64,000 bases of DNA, taken from the NCBI GenBank assembly GCA_029203145.1, contig CP119309.1:2505001-2569000 (forward strand), in the 5' to 3' direction. The notes under the pieces were generated by a model. It searched no databases. It was not told where the DNA came from and saw nothing but the letters and a program-made list of their open reading frames with translations. Each line of letters opens with the position of its first letter. Positions within the stretch are counted from its first letter, which is position 1. The position numbers and the translations under genes were made by a program. Below are positions 1-9,874 of the stretch, piece by piece. The DNA comes from Candidatus Brevundimonas phytovorans (lineage in GTDB: Bacteria; Pseudomonadota; Alphaproteobacteria; Caulobacterales; Caulobacteraceae).

Positions 1-50
1 AGGTGGATGTTCTCGGCCGCCAGCTTCTCGATCAGTTCAGACTTGATCAT
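1..50 (-). CDS. ihfB: Integration host factor subunit beta, 5' end only
   Basis: Only the first 16 codons are present; the gene runs off the left edge. The start codon is at 48-50 on the minus strand and the peptide begins MIKSELIEKLAAENIHL, the conserved N-terminus of the IHF beta subunit, a DNA-bending HU/IHF-family protein. It lies downstream of rpsA on the same strand, the usual cmk-rpsA-ihfB order in proteobacteria. The rpsA terminator at 209-238 separates them, so ihfB probably has its own promoter between about 50 and 205. Confidence 0.85.
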   Translation of the reverse strand, partial: MIKSELIEKLAAENIH

Positions 51-206
51 TCAGGCCCCCGCCCGTGGCTGTTTCAGATGCAGTCGCTTCCGCTCAGGTC
101 CGCACCCTAACCGTCTGACGCCACAGGAAGAAAGGGGTCTCGTCGGATTAGGAACGATTCTCTCGGGCTAGCCTCGCCATTGGTGAGGGTTCTTGCCCGA
201 GGCGCA

Positions 207-240
207 AGAAAAAAGGCGGCTGGATTGCTCCAGCCGCCCC
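207..240 (-). terminator. Rho-independent terminator of rpsA
   Basis: Read on the minus strand, a perfect 10-bp stem (229-238 paired with 215-224) with a 4-base loop is followed by six T residues (209-214). It lies 25 bases after the rpsA stop codon. Confidence 0.85.
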
Positions 241-262
241 ATTTTCTGGTCGATTTGGACGA

Positions 263-1966
<1,704 letters not shown>

Positions 1967-2135
1967 ATAGCTCTGGGGTTATGGCGCGCGACCGGATGGC
2001 CCCACGCGGGTGGATAAACTTGGAAAGGGAAAATCAGGTCGTCAGGACGCGAGGCCGGCGCAAGGGGCGCAAACAAAGAAAGCCAGAACGTCCGCGGCAG
2101 CCGAGGTCAGGAGCGTTGGATTTGTCCGACGAGGA

Positions 2136-2786
2136 TTAAACCCCAGCCCGGACGCGCGCCGCCTCGACGATACGGCGGGCCGCATCGAAGGCCGCTTCTA
2201 TACCCAGATCGGTCGTGTCCAGCAAGACCGCGTCGTCGGCCTGGACCATCGGCGCGGAATCCCGACCGGAATCGCGCTCGTCGCGACGGCGGATGTCCTC
2301 CAGCATGTCGGCGAAGGCGATGTCCTGCCCCCGCGCCGTCAGCTGCTTCCAGCGCCGCTCGGCCCGGACCTCGGGCGTGGCGGTGACATAGAGCTTGGCT
2401 GTGGCGTCAGGCGCGATGACCGTGCCGATGTCGCGGCCGTCCAGAACGGCGCCGCCGGGCTGGCGGGCGAAGTCCTGTTGCAGTTTCAGCAGGGCGGCGC
2501 GGACCCCCGGATGGCTGGCGACCCGGCTGGCCGCCTCGCCCGCGTCGCGCTCGGTCAGGCGCTGATTGTCCGACAGGCCCGTAATATCCAGCGACAGGGC
2601 CGCCGCCTCGGCCGCTGCGGCGTCATCCAGATCCTGACCGGCGTCCAGCACCGCCAGACCGACGGCGCGATACAGCAGGCCGGTGTCCAGATGCGGCAGG
2701 ACGTAGTGCGTCGCCAGACGGGTGGCGATGGTGCCCTTGCCGGATGCGGCGGGGCCGTCGACGGCGATGACGAGCGCTTGGGTCAG
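2136..2786 (-). CDS. cmk: Cytidylate kinase with an apparent CTG start
   Basis: This kinase phosphorylates CMP and dCMP using ATP. The P-loop VDGPAASGKGT lies at about residues 8-18 and is followed by HLDTGLLYRAV; DGRDIGTVI, typical of Cmk, lies further on. The P-loop frame has no ATG, GTG or TTG upstream. An in-frame TAG lies five codons before the CTG at 2786, so CTG (CTG ACC CAA GCG) is the only near-cognate start giving an intact P-loop; the first GTG, at 2651, would delete it. The CTG overlaps the TGA of the upstream gene (CTGA), which suggests translational coupling. The 216-residue length is normal for the family. Confidence 0.88.
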   Translation of the reverse strand: MTQALVIAVDGPAASGKGTIATRLATHYVLPHLDTGLLYRAVGLAVLDAGQDLDDAAAAEAAALSLDITGLSDNQRLTERDAGEAASRVASHPGVRAALLKLQQDFARQPGGAVLDGRDIGTVIAPDATAKLYVTATPEVRAERRWKQLTARGQDIAFADMLEDIRRRDERDSGRDSAPMVQADDAVLLDTTDLGIEAAFDAARRIVEAARVRAGV

Positions 2787-3082
2787 GAGATTGTCTTTCT
2801 AGTCACATCACGAAGGGCGATCAGCAGGCAGAAGACGGCGAAACCGCCGCCGACCAGCACCGAGACCCCGTAAAAACCGCTCAGGCCCCAGAAGACAAGC
2901 GGCTTGTCGCTGAGCGCGACGTCCGGCCCCTTGCCGTGCAGCAGGATTCCCACCTGCCAACTACGCCAAAGGAAGCGCGCGCCCTCCAGGCTGCACCAGC
3001 CGACAAAGGCGGCGGCGAGGACGAACTGAAGCCAGGACCAGAGCCCGGACTTCTTTCGGGCTTCAGCCACGCTCTTCGCCAA
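2783..3082 (-). CDS. Small two-helix membrane protein between aroA and cmk
   Basis: The 99-residue product is unrecognised. It has a charged N-terminus (MAKSVAEARKKSG), a hydrophobic segment at about residues 16-34, a middle loop and a second hydrophobic segment at about 67-90, then a basic tail. It is probably an inner-membrane protein with both ends in the cytoplasm. The gene overlaps the end of aroA by 20 bases and the start of cmk by 4 bases, so the three genes look like one translationally coupled unit. No enzymatic motif is visible. Its placement between two housekeeping genes argues for a real gene. Confidence 0.7.
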   Translation of the reverse strand: MAKSVAEARKKSGLWSWLQFVLAAAFVGWCSLEGARFLWRSWQVGILLHGKGPDVALSDKPLVFWGLSGFYGVSVLVGGGFAVFCLLIALRDVTRKTIS

Positions 3083-4391
3083 TGTCCGCGCCCAGGCCCT
3101 TCATCATCTCGACGAAGCCGGGGAAGCTGGTGGCGATCATTTCCGGGTCCAGCACCGAGACGGGCTGTTCGGCGGCCAGGCCGAGGATCAGGTGGCTCAT
3201 GGCGATGCGGTGATCATGGGCGGTGGCGACGGTCGCGCGGCCCTTGACCGGACCACCGGTGACGATGAAGCCCTCGGCCTCTTCCTCCACCGCGACGCCG
3301 CAGGCGCTCAGGCCGGCGACCATCAGGGCGATCCGGTCGCTTTCCTTGACCCGCATCTCGCCGATGCCGCGCATGACGGTGCGGCCCTCGGCATAGGCGG
3401 CGACCGCCGACAGGATCGGGTATTCGTCAATCATAGAGGCGGCGCGGTCTTCCGGCACCGTCACGCCCTTAAGCGCGGAGTAGCGGGCGGTGATGTCGCC
3501 GACGTCCTCGCCCCCGCTGGTGCGGCGATTGGAGATGGTCAGGTCAGCGCCCATCTCGATCCAGGTGTCGAACAGGCCGGTGCGCTGCGGATTCAGCATG
3601 ACGCCCTCGACCGTGATTTCCGAACCGGGAACGATCAGCGCCGCCGCCAGGGGGAAGGCCGCCGAGGACGGATCGCCCGGCACGGCCACGGCGGTTCCGG
3701 CCAGTTTCTGTCCGCCCTTGAGGCGAATGCGCCAGCCCTCGCCCTCTTCGGCGACGTCCACCGTCGCGCCAAAGGCGCGCAGCATCCGCTCGGTGTGGTC
3801 GCGGCTCTTTTCCGGCTCGACCACGACGGTCTCACCCGCTGCGTTCAGCCCGGCCAGCAAGATAGCCGACTTGATCTGGGCCGAGGCCACCGTCTGCACG
3901 TATTCGATACCCTTCAGGCCGCCGCCGTGCAGGGTCAGGGGCACGCGATCCTCGGCGCCGTTCCAGTCGAAACGCGCGCCCATGTCGGCCAGAGGCCCGG
4001 TGACGCGCTTCATCGGCCGTTTGCGCAGCGAGGCGTCGCCGTCAAAAGTCGCGCTCAACTCATAACCGGCGGCGGCGCCCATCAGCAGGCGCACGCCGGT
4101 GCCGGCGTTGCCGCAGTCGATGACGGACGCCGGCGTCTTGAACCCGCCCTGCCCCGTCACCCGCCAGCGCCCCTCGCCCAGCCGCTCGACCGTGCCGCCG
4201 AAGGCCTCGACGGCCCGCGCCGTGGCCAGGATGTCGTCGCCTTCCAGCAGGCCCTCGATCTCGGTCACGCCCTCGGCCATGCCGCCGAAGATCAGCGAGC
4301 GATGCGACATGGACTTGTCGCCGGGCGCTCTCACGCGGCCGTTCAATGGCGCAGAGACAGGACGCGCAGTCAGGGTCGAAGGGGCAGTCAC
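3063..4391 (-). CDS. aroA: 3-phosphoshikimate 1-carboxyvinyltransferase (EPSP synthase)
   Basis: AroA joins phosphoenolpyruvate to shikimate-3-phosphate in the aromatic amino acid pathway. The 442-residue protein has GDKSMSHRSLIFGG near residue 24, GNAGTGVRLLMG near 95, LRKRPMKRVTGPL near 122, VKESDRIA and DHRIAMS near the C-terminus. The RPMxRVxxPL form and overall sequence resemble class II EPSP synthases. The loop carries GNAGTG rather than the GNAATG of the CP4 enzyme. The start is GTG at 4389-4391. It is the first gene of an aroA - small membrane protein - cmk - rpsA run on the minus strand and is divergent from the FYDLN-acid gene. Confidence 0.96.
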   Translation of the reverse strand: MTAPSTLTARPVSAPLNGRVRAPGDKSMSHRSLIFGGMAEGVTEIEGLLEGDDILATARAVEAFGGTVERLGEGRWRVTGQGGFKTPASVIDCGNAGTGVRLLMGAAAGYELSATFDGDASLRKRPMKRVTGPLADMGARFDWNGAEDRVPLTLHGGGLKGIEYVQTVASAQIKSAILLAGLNAAGETVVVEPEKSRDHTERMLRAFGATVDVAEEGEGWRIRLKGGQKLAGTAVAVPGDPSSAAFPLAAALIVPGSEITVEGVMLNPQRTGLFDTWIEMGADLTISNRRTSGGEDVGDITARYSALKGVTVPEDRAASMIDEYPILSAVAAYAEGRTVMRGIGEMRVKESDRIALMVAGLSACGVAVEEEAEGFIVTGGPVKGRATVATAHDHRIAMSHLILGLAAEQPVSVLDPEMIATSFPGFVEMMKGLGADIGEERG

Positions 4392-4520
4392 CTGGCCAAA
4401 AACTCCGCTTGTTCAGGAAACGCCGCGCTCGGCGAAGAAGAAGGCTTTTGACAGCGGCCCCCTTGGGTGGCAAGGGAGCCGGCCTAATTCCGAAATTCAA
4501 CTCCTGCCGAAGGTAATCCC

Positions 4521-4988
4521 GTGGCCAAACCCGAACTGGGCCAAAAGCAGGTCTGCCCGAACTGCCAGGCCAAATTCTACGACCTGACCCGTCGCCCGGC
4601 GCACTGCCCCAAGTGCGACACCGAGTTCGACCCGCTTGAAGAAGCCATGCGCAACCGTCGCGTTCGCGGCCGCACCGGCCCGGGCTTCGCCGCCGACGAC
4701 GAGGCCGAGGATCAAGTCGCCGACAAGGCGAAGGACGCCGAAGACGAGGACGAGGAATCCGAGCCCTCGACCCCCGAAATCGACGAGGAAGGCCATGAGC
4801 CGATCCTGACCCCCGACGACGACGACGACGCTGAACCCAGCGCCGACGACGCCGGCATGGGCTCGTCGGACGGCGACGACGACGACGCCCTGGGCGACGA
4901 CGACGATGACTCGGTGCCCTTCATCGAAGACGAAGACGACGACAATCTCGACGACGAGATCGTCAAGCCGTCGCGCGACGACGATTGA
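4521..4988 (+). CDS. TIGR02300 (FYDLN acid) family protein
   Basis: The 155-residue protein has an N-terminal zinc-ribbon-like module with CPNCQAKFYDLTRRPAHCPKC (two CxxC pairs at about residues 11-34), including the FYDL signature of this alphaproteobacterial family. The remaining two-thirds is very acidic, with runs of Asp and Glu. The biochemical function is unknown. The CxxC pairs suggest metal binding, and the acidic tail suggests interaction with basic partners; both are inferences. The start is GTG at 4521 with a GAAGG ribosome-binding site at 4509-4513. It is divergent from aroA. Confidence 0.88.
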   Translation: MAKPELGQKQVCPNCQAKFYDLTRRPAHCPKCDTEFDPLEEAMRNRRVRGRTGPGFAADDEAEDQVADKAKDAEDEDEESEPSTPEIDEEGHEPILTPDDDDDAEPSADDAGMGSSDGDDDDALGDDDDDSVPFIEDEDDDNLDDEIVKPSRDDD

Positions 4989-5113
4989 TACCAACGGTCG
5001 GAAAAATAAGCGGAAAAAAAGTTGCCAGGGCGGCTTGATCTCTCAAAGGCCCTGACATAGTTTCCGCCCCTCGCTGGCGACCACAATCTCCGGCGAGGCC
5101 GACCGAAAGGTTC

Positions 5114-5189
<76 letters not shown>

Positions 5190-5191
5190 TC

Positions 5192-5222
5192 GAAGGCCCT
5201 GCGGACATCCCGCGGGGCCTTC
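5192..5222 (+). terminator. Hairpin after tRNA-Ala copy 1
   Basis: An 8-bp stem (5192-5199 with 5215-5222) is extended by an inner GCGG/CCGC pairing. The following T tract is weak (TTCGTCCATT), so it may act mainly as a processing hairpin. Confidence 0.5.
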
Positions 5223-5269
5223 GTCCATTCTACCCCGGTCCGCCGGAACATACCCAAGCCGTCAGGCGC

Positions 5270-5345
<76 letters not shown>

Positions 5346-5347
5346 TC

Positions 5348-5381
5348 AAAGGCCTCGCGGAACCCCCGCGGGGCCTTTGTC
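5348..5381 (+). terminator. Terminator after tRNA-Ala copy 2
   Basis: The stem AAAGGCC (5348-5354) pairs with GGCCTTT (5372-5378), with an inner CGCGG/CCGCG pairing, followed by TTTGTCCATT. Confidence 0.6.
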
Positions 5382-5436
5382 CATTCCGGCGTCGGTGACG
5401 CTGCATTAACCGGCGCCGCCTAGTCCCGGCGTCAGT

Positions 5437-5928
5437 ATGCGTTTCCAGACCTTCGCCGCCGCCCTTGTCCTGATCCTGCTCCTCGCCGGTTGGCTGTCGC
5501 TGGACGACGACCGCGCCGCAAAGAGCCTCTCGGACACGCCCGCCCCATCTCTGACCGCCCCTCCCCTGACCGCCGTGCGGGCCGACGCGGACCTGTCGTG
5601 CCGCGTCGCCGCTGTCCATGACGGCGACACCCTGAGGTGTCAGGACGGCGCCCGGATCCGGCTGCACGCCGTCGCGGCGCGCGAGACGGACGAGACCTGT
5701 GCGCCCGGCCATCCCTGCCCCGCCGCCTCGGCCGCCGCCGCCACCCGCGCCCTGAAACGCCTGACCGAGGGCCGCGACCTGGCCTGCCGCACCACCGGCC
5801 GCAGCTATGACCGGGTCACCGCCATCTGCTGGACGCCGGACGGAACCGAGGTGAACTGCGCCATGATCCGCAGCGGCACGACCGTGGTCTGGCCCCGCTA
5901 CAACCGCCAGACTCCGCTTTGCGCCTGA
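5437..5928 (+). CDS. Staphylococcal-nuclease-like (thermonuclease family) protein, membrane-anchored or secreted
   Basis: The 163-residue protein starts with a hydrophobic segment (residues 3-21, FQTFAAALVLILLLAGWL), a signal or anchor, and a Pro/Ser-rich linker. The SNase-like core begins near residue 53: CRVAAVHDGDTLRC supplies the Asp-Gly-Asp-Thr element, RIRLHAVAARETDE the following Arg/Glu element, and SYDRVTAIC the position of the second catalytic Arg. This suggests an exported phosphodiesterase acting on nucleic acids in the periplasm. At least three Cys pairs suggest disulfides. The core is shorter and more divergent than the S. aureus enzyme, so activity is inferred. Confidence 0.8.
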   Translation: MRFQTFAAALVLILLLAGWLSLDDDRAAKSLSDTPAPSLTAPPLTAVRADADLSCRVAAVHDGDTLRCQDGARIRLHAVAARETDETCAPGHPCPAASAAAATRALKRLTEGRDLACRTTGRSYDRVTAICWTPDGTEVNCAMIRSGTTVVWPRYNRQTPLCA

Positions 5929-6020
5929 GACATCCGGGGCCCAACGGCGCCGGACTGCCTTTTTCCGGCGATAGGGGGTATGGAACGCTCCATATCCCCC
6001 TTTCAGAGGCACTATCGCAC

Positions 6021-7001
6021 GTGAGCTCCACGCTGACCGCTTCCTCCGCCGAGGACCAGACCAAGACCCGCGCCATCGTCCCCGTGTCGATGCAGGGCTA
6101 TGACGCCGACTTCCAGGCCTTCGCCGACGCCCTGGGCGCCTCCTTCTCGCGCTACGGCTTCGCCGTCATCGCCGATCATGGCCTGGACCAGCCGACGATC
6201 GACGCCGCCATCGCCGACGCCAAGGCCTTCTTCGCCCTGCCGGAAGACGTGAAGCGCCAGTACCACCAGCCTGGCACCGGCGGCGCGCGCGGCCTGACCC
6301 CCTTCGGCGTCGAAGCCGCCAAGGGCGCCGCCGCCGTGGACCTGAAGGAGTTCTGGCACGTCGGCCGTGAATTGCCGCAAGGCCATCCCTATCGCCAATA
6401 CATGCGCGACAACGTCTGGCCGACCGAGATCGAAGGCTTCCAGAGCCACCTCTACGGCATGTTCGAGGCCCTGGACCAACTGGGTCGCAAGATCCTCAAG
6501 GCCATCGCCCGCTACATGCAGCTGGGCGACGACTATTTCGAGGACAAGGTCGAGCTGGGCAACAGCGTCCTGCGCATGCTGCACTATCCGCCGGTCCCGG
6601 CCGACGCCCCCGGCGTGCGCGCGGGCGCCCACGAGGACATCAACGTCATCACCCTGCTGCTGGGCGCCGAAGAGGCCGGGCTGCAGCTCAAGGACGCCGA
6701 CGGCGAATGGCTGGACATCGCCCCGCCGCCCGGCGCCCTGGTGGTCAACATCGGCGACATGCTGCAGCGCCTGACCAACCACGTCCTGCCGTCGACGACG
6801 CACCGCGTGGTCAACCCCGCGCCCGAGCGCCGCGGCTTCGCCCGCTACTCGACGCCCTTCTTCCTGCACTTCAACCCGGACTTCCCGATCGAGACCCTGC
6901 CCTCGACCATCACCCCGGAAAACCCGGACCGCTACGCCGGCAAGACCATCCTGGCCGAGGACTTCCTGATGGAACGCCTCAAGGAGATCCGCCTGATCTG
7001 A
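6021..7001 (+). CDS. Isopenicillin N synthase family Fe(II)-dependent oxygenase
   Basis: The 326-residue protein belongs to the IPNS/2-oxoglutarate-Fe(II) oxygenase superfamily. The N-terminal DIOX_N-like part is at about residues 24-140. The jelly-roll core carries the metal ligands in AHEDINVITLLL (His near 204, Asp two residues later) and THRVVNP (His near 261), with the co-substrate Arg-Ser/Thr position in FARYSTPFF. The substrate is unknown; bacterial members range from gibberellin-like oxidases to ethylene-forming enzymes. I chose GTG at 6021 (SSTLTASSAEDQ) because the frame upstream runs back through the end of the nuclease gene. The alternative start is ATG at 6091-6093. Confidence 0.88.
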   Translation: MSSTLTASSAEDQTKTRAIVPVSMQGYDADFQAFADALGASFSRYGFAVIADHGLDQPTIDAAIADAKAFFALPEDVKRQYHQPGTGGARGLTPFGVEAAKGAAAVDLKEFWHVGRELPQGHPYRQYMRDNVWPTEIEGFQSHLYGMFEALDQLGRKILKAIARYMQLGDDYFEDKVELGNSVLRMLHYPPVPADAPGVRAGAHEDINVITLLLGAEEAGLQLKDADGEWLDIAPPPGALVVNIGDMLQRLTNHVLPSTTHRVVNPAPERRGFARYSTPFFLHFNPDFPIETLPSTITPENPDRYAGKTILAEDFLMERLKEIRLI

Positions 7002-7028
7002 CGGATGGGCGCCTCGACGGAATAGAGA

Positions 7029-7061
7029 AAGGGCCGGCGGAGCGATCCGCCGGCCCTTCTT
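7029..7061. terminator. Bidirectional terminator
   Basis: A perfect 11-bp GC-rich stem (7031-7041 with 7046-7056) with a GCGA loop is flanked by AAA and TTCTT. It lies between the convergent oxygenase and TadG-like genes, so it can serve both. The 24-base core is the reverse complement of the core at 37405-37428. Confidence 0.8.
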
Positions 7062-7074
7062 GTTGTCCGCGCCT

Positions 7075-8991
7075 CTAGCGAGAGATGCGCAATCGGGTGA
7101 TGTCCTGACCGATCTCGGCGAAGTTCTTGCTCAGGTCGTCGCCGGTCTGGGGCAGGTAGGCCCGGCCTTCGCCCGAGGCGCAGCTTTTCAGAATGGCCTT
7201 GGCGTTGGCGTCTGTGATCTGGAAGCCGACCGTATAGACGATGACCCCGTCATCTTTCATGTTGGTGCACAGCCGGGTCGCCTGGGCGAAAGGATCGCCA
7301 TTGGTCGCGTTGCAGTCGATATCGCCTGCAGTCACACCCGAGCAATAGGCCACGTTGAACTCGCCGTCGGTCATCAGGATGACGGACTTGATGGTTTCAG
7401 CCGGGTTCTTGGCCACCGAGGAAAAGCTCGGCCACAGACCGTTGAAGGTGTCCGACACCGCATACCAGCCCCAGGCCAGTCCGATCTGACCCGCCGTGCC
7501 GCCGGACGCCGTCAACCCGTTGATCAGGTCGGTCAGGGTCTTGCGGTTGGAGGTCAGGGGCTGGATCACCGCCGAGGGGCAGTCGCTGGCCTCGTATTTG
7601 CGGCCTACGGGATTGCCGGTGGGAGAGGCGTTGGTATAGGCCGCTCCGCCGATCCGTTCGGTGACGCAATTCGAGAGGTCCAACGAAGTCAGCGAACTGG
7701 CGTTGCCCCGTCGGAAGATGCGCCATTCGCAGCCGTTCTGGCCGCAGCGCGCCTCGCCGCCGCTTGTATAGGCGCCATAGTTCGCGCCGTTCACGCCGAT
7801 CGAGAAGCTGTTGGAGGTGACGTGGTCGATCTCGAACGACTTGTTGTTGATCTGGGTCATGCCCTTCACGCCGCTGATGCGAACGGTCGAGGGCCGAGCC
7901 TTGTCGCCCGTGTCCGTGGTGACGGCCGACATGCCGTGACCGGCCGAGGTGATCACGACCGAACAGTCCGAGACCAGGCATTTGCGGATCGTGCCGCCGG
8001 AATAGCTGCTGCTGTAGCCGCTGGTGCTGACCGCGGACCAGCTGCTGCCGTTGAAGGCCTCCAGCGAGAAGGTGTTGGTCGCCCGCGAGGCGACGCGGTA
8101 GGCTCGATCGTTGAGCGCGCTCAGACGCGGCGAGCCGCTGTTGGCGGTGATGCCGCTGATCCACACGAAGTCGCCGTTCTGGAAACCGTGGGCGTTCGAG
8201 GTGATGACCACCGGGTTGGCCCGCGTGATCGTGCTGATCGACTTGCTCGATCCCGTCGTCCAGGCCGCGCCGGTGATGGCCGTCGCCCCGATCGGCGCGC
8301 CGCGCGCCTCGGTGACGTAGCCGCCCATGTTGACGCTGGTCGAATAGGGCACGATCGCCATGCGGGAGAAGAAGTTCGACTGATCCGTCTGGACGACGAT
8401 GGTGACCAGTTGCCGGGCCGCCGCCTTCAGCGCCTCAAGCTTGGACTGGGGCGGGCAGTTTTTGGTGCAGTTGTCCATCGAGCCGGTGATGTCGACCACC
8501 AGGGCGACCTCCACGTTGCGCGAGGAACGGTCGACCTGGGATGCTGTGCTGACCGGCAGATAGTCGTCCAGCAGCTTGCCATAGGGCGGCAGGACGATGT
8601 TGGCGACCAGGACCTTCACGTTCACCTTGGCGTCCGCCACGACCACCTTGTTCACGAGCGAGAAGGTGGCCGTGTCGCCGTTGCCCTCGATGAAGTAGCC
8701 GGGCATGTTGGCCTTCAGCGCGGCCATGCCCACCGTGGTGATTTCCTGGTCCGTCGAGGCGGTGGATCGCGCAGCGGCCAGGGCGGCGGCGTCCAGCGCG
8801 TCCTGAAGATTGGCCCGGACCTTGGACGCCTGGTGCAGATCGATGGCCCCCAGGGTCATCATCAGCAGGACCGGCAGGGCCAGGCCGAACATCATGGCCA
8901 CATTGCCGCGCGTGCCCGCGGCGAAGCGCACGGCAAAGCCCCGCGTCGTGCGCGCCAGCCGGTTCAACCCCTTCGTCAGCCTGTTTGTCAC
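7075..8991 (-). CDS. TadG-like Flp pilus assembly protein with von Willebrand A domain
   Basis: This 638-residue protein has a basic N-terminus and a hydrophobic segment (about residues 33-52, VAMMFGLALPVLLMMTLGAI) typical of the TadE/TadG-like prepilin module, followed by QASKVRANLQDALDAAALAAA. A vWA domain starts near residue 160: the MIDAS is VVDITGSMDN, and a late TDGEFNVAYCS strand lies near residue 542. Between them, around 254-419, are two similar beta-rich modules (VVITSNAHGF..ISGI and VVITSAGHGM..ISGV) resembling the FCCH-type repeats of tail-fibre-like proteins. It probably acts in the envelope during tight-adherence pilus assembly or adhesion. No other tad genes are adjacent. GTG start at 8991. 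Confidence 0.82.
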   Translation of the reverse strand: MTNRLTKGLNRLARTTRGFAVRFAAGTRGNVAMMFGLALPVLLMMTLGAIDLHQASKVRANLQDALDAAALAAARSTASTDQEITTVGMAALKANMPGYFIEGNGDTATFSLVNKVVVADAKVNVKVLVANIVLPPYGKLLDDYLPVSTASQVDRSSRNVEVALVVDITGSMDNCTKNCPPQSKLEALKAAARQLVTIVVQTDQSNFFSRMAIVPYSTSVNMGGYVTEARGAPIGATAITGAAWTTGSSKSISTITRANPVVITSNAHGFQNGDFVWISGITANSGSPRLSALNDRAYRVASRATNTFSLEAFNGSSWSAVSTSGYSSSYSGGTIRKCLVSDCSVVITSAGHGMSAVTTDTGDKARPSTVRISGVKGMTQINNKSFEIDHVTSNSFSIGVNGANYGAYTSGGEARCGQNGCEWRIFRRGNASSLTSLDLSNCVTERIGGAAYTNASPTGNPVGRKYEASDCPSAVIQPLTSNRKTLTDLINGLTASGGTAGQIGLAWGWYAVSDTFNGLWPSFSSVAKNPAETIKSVILMTDGEFNVAYCSGVTAGDIDCNATNGDPFAQATRLCTNMKDDGVIVYTVGFQITDANAKAILKSCASGEGRAYLPQTGDDLSKNFAEIGQDITRLRISR

Positions 8992-9082
8992 CGTATCGGC
9001 CCCTGAATTCCGCAGCGGACGCAGGTCCGCATTGCAAAGGAGCGTGACGGGTTTCAGTTAAGGCTTGGCCCTATGCTGACGG

Positions 9083-9097
9083 TTAACGCCGCCTTAG
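9083..9097. promoter_or_regulatory. Candidate CtrA-type box upstream of the TadG-like gene
   Basis: The sequence TTAA-N7-TTAG differs from the CtrA consensus TTAA-N7-TTAA by one base. Read towards the pilus gene it is CTAA-N7-TTAAC. It lies about 90-105 bases upstream of the start at 8991. Function is inferred from motif and context only. Confidence 0.35.
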
Positions 9098-9129
9098 AGC
9101 GAAATCGGCTCTGCCCCGCCGATCAGGCC

Positions 9130-9834
9130 CTAGCGGTCGACGCAGGCGTCCAGCCCCTGCTCGCGCACCGTGCCCATGGCGGCCTGGATGCGGCTGGCCC
9201 GACGGCGGACATAGGGGCTGGGGTCGGCGGCGCGGTAGCGACGCGGGCTGGGCAGGATAGCGGCCAGACGGGCGGCCTCGCGCGTGGTCAGGTTCTCGGC
9301 GCTCTTGTGGAACCAGTGCTGAGACGCCGCCTCGGCGCCATAGACGCCCGGCGCCCACTCGGCGACGTTCAGATACATCTCCATGATCCGCCGCTTGCCC
9401 CAGACCGCCTCGATCAGGCCGGTGTAGCCGACCTCCAGACCCTTCCTCACCCAGTCGCGACTGGGCCAGAGGAAGACGTTCTTGGCGGTCTGCTGGCTGA
9501 TGGTCGAGGCGCCGCGCCGCTTGTCCGAGCCGCGCTGCTCGGCCCGCTCATTGGCCGCCATCGCCTTCTGGATGGCCTCGACGTCAAAGCCGTGGTGCTG
9601 GCAGAAGCGGGCGTCTTCCGAAGCGATCACCGCCTCGACCAGACGCGGCGAGATATGGTCCAGCGAGCGCCAGCGATAGTCCATGCCGTGGCCCGCCGCC
9701 GCCTGCTGGACCATCAGAATAGTGAAGAGCGGCGGCACAAAGCGATGCAGCACCACCCCGCCGACCGGGATCAGGGCCAGGATCAACAGCAGGGTCAGCA
9801 GCGGGCGCCGCTTGCGGGTCTTCGCACGGGTCAT
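9130..9834 (-). CDS. mtgA: Monofunctional biosynthetic peptidoglycan transglycosylase
   Basis: MtgA polymerises lipid II into glycan strands at the inner membrane. The 234-residue protein has one N-terminal transmembrane anchor (about residues 10-28, preceded by KTRKRR) and a GT51 domain with EDARFCQHHGFD (catalytic Glu), RRGASTISQQTAKN, the KRRIMEMYLNVAEW helix and REAARLAAILPSP. There is no transpeptidase domain and the length fits MtgA. Start ATG at 9834. It follows the WD40 gene on the same strand after about 40 bases. Confidence 0.95.
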   Translation of the reverse strand: MTRAKTRKRRPLLTLLLILALIPVGGVVLHRFVPPLFTILMVQQAAAGHGMDYRWRSLDHISPRLVEAVIASEDARFCQHHGFDVEAIQKAMAANERAEQRGSDKRRGASTISQQTAKNVFLWPSRDWVRKGLEVGYTGLIEAVWGKRRIMEMYLNVAEWAPGVYGAEAASQHWFHKSAENLTTREAARLAAILPSPRRYRAADPSPYVRRRASRIQAAMGTVREQGLDACVDR

Positions 9835-9874
9835 GGCGTCACTCTGGCTGGCTCAAGCGTCAGCGCAAGCGGGA

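Noticed and set aside
4741..4980. Repetitive GAC-rich DNA that could be a simple-sequence repeat element
   Set aside because: It encodes the acidic Asp/Glu tail typical of the FYDLN protein family.
7060..9006. A 648-codon frame antisense to the TadG-like gene
   Set aside because: It is a shadow frame, Gly/Arg/Asp-rich with no signal or domain.
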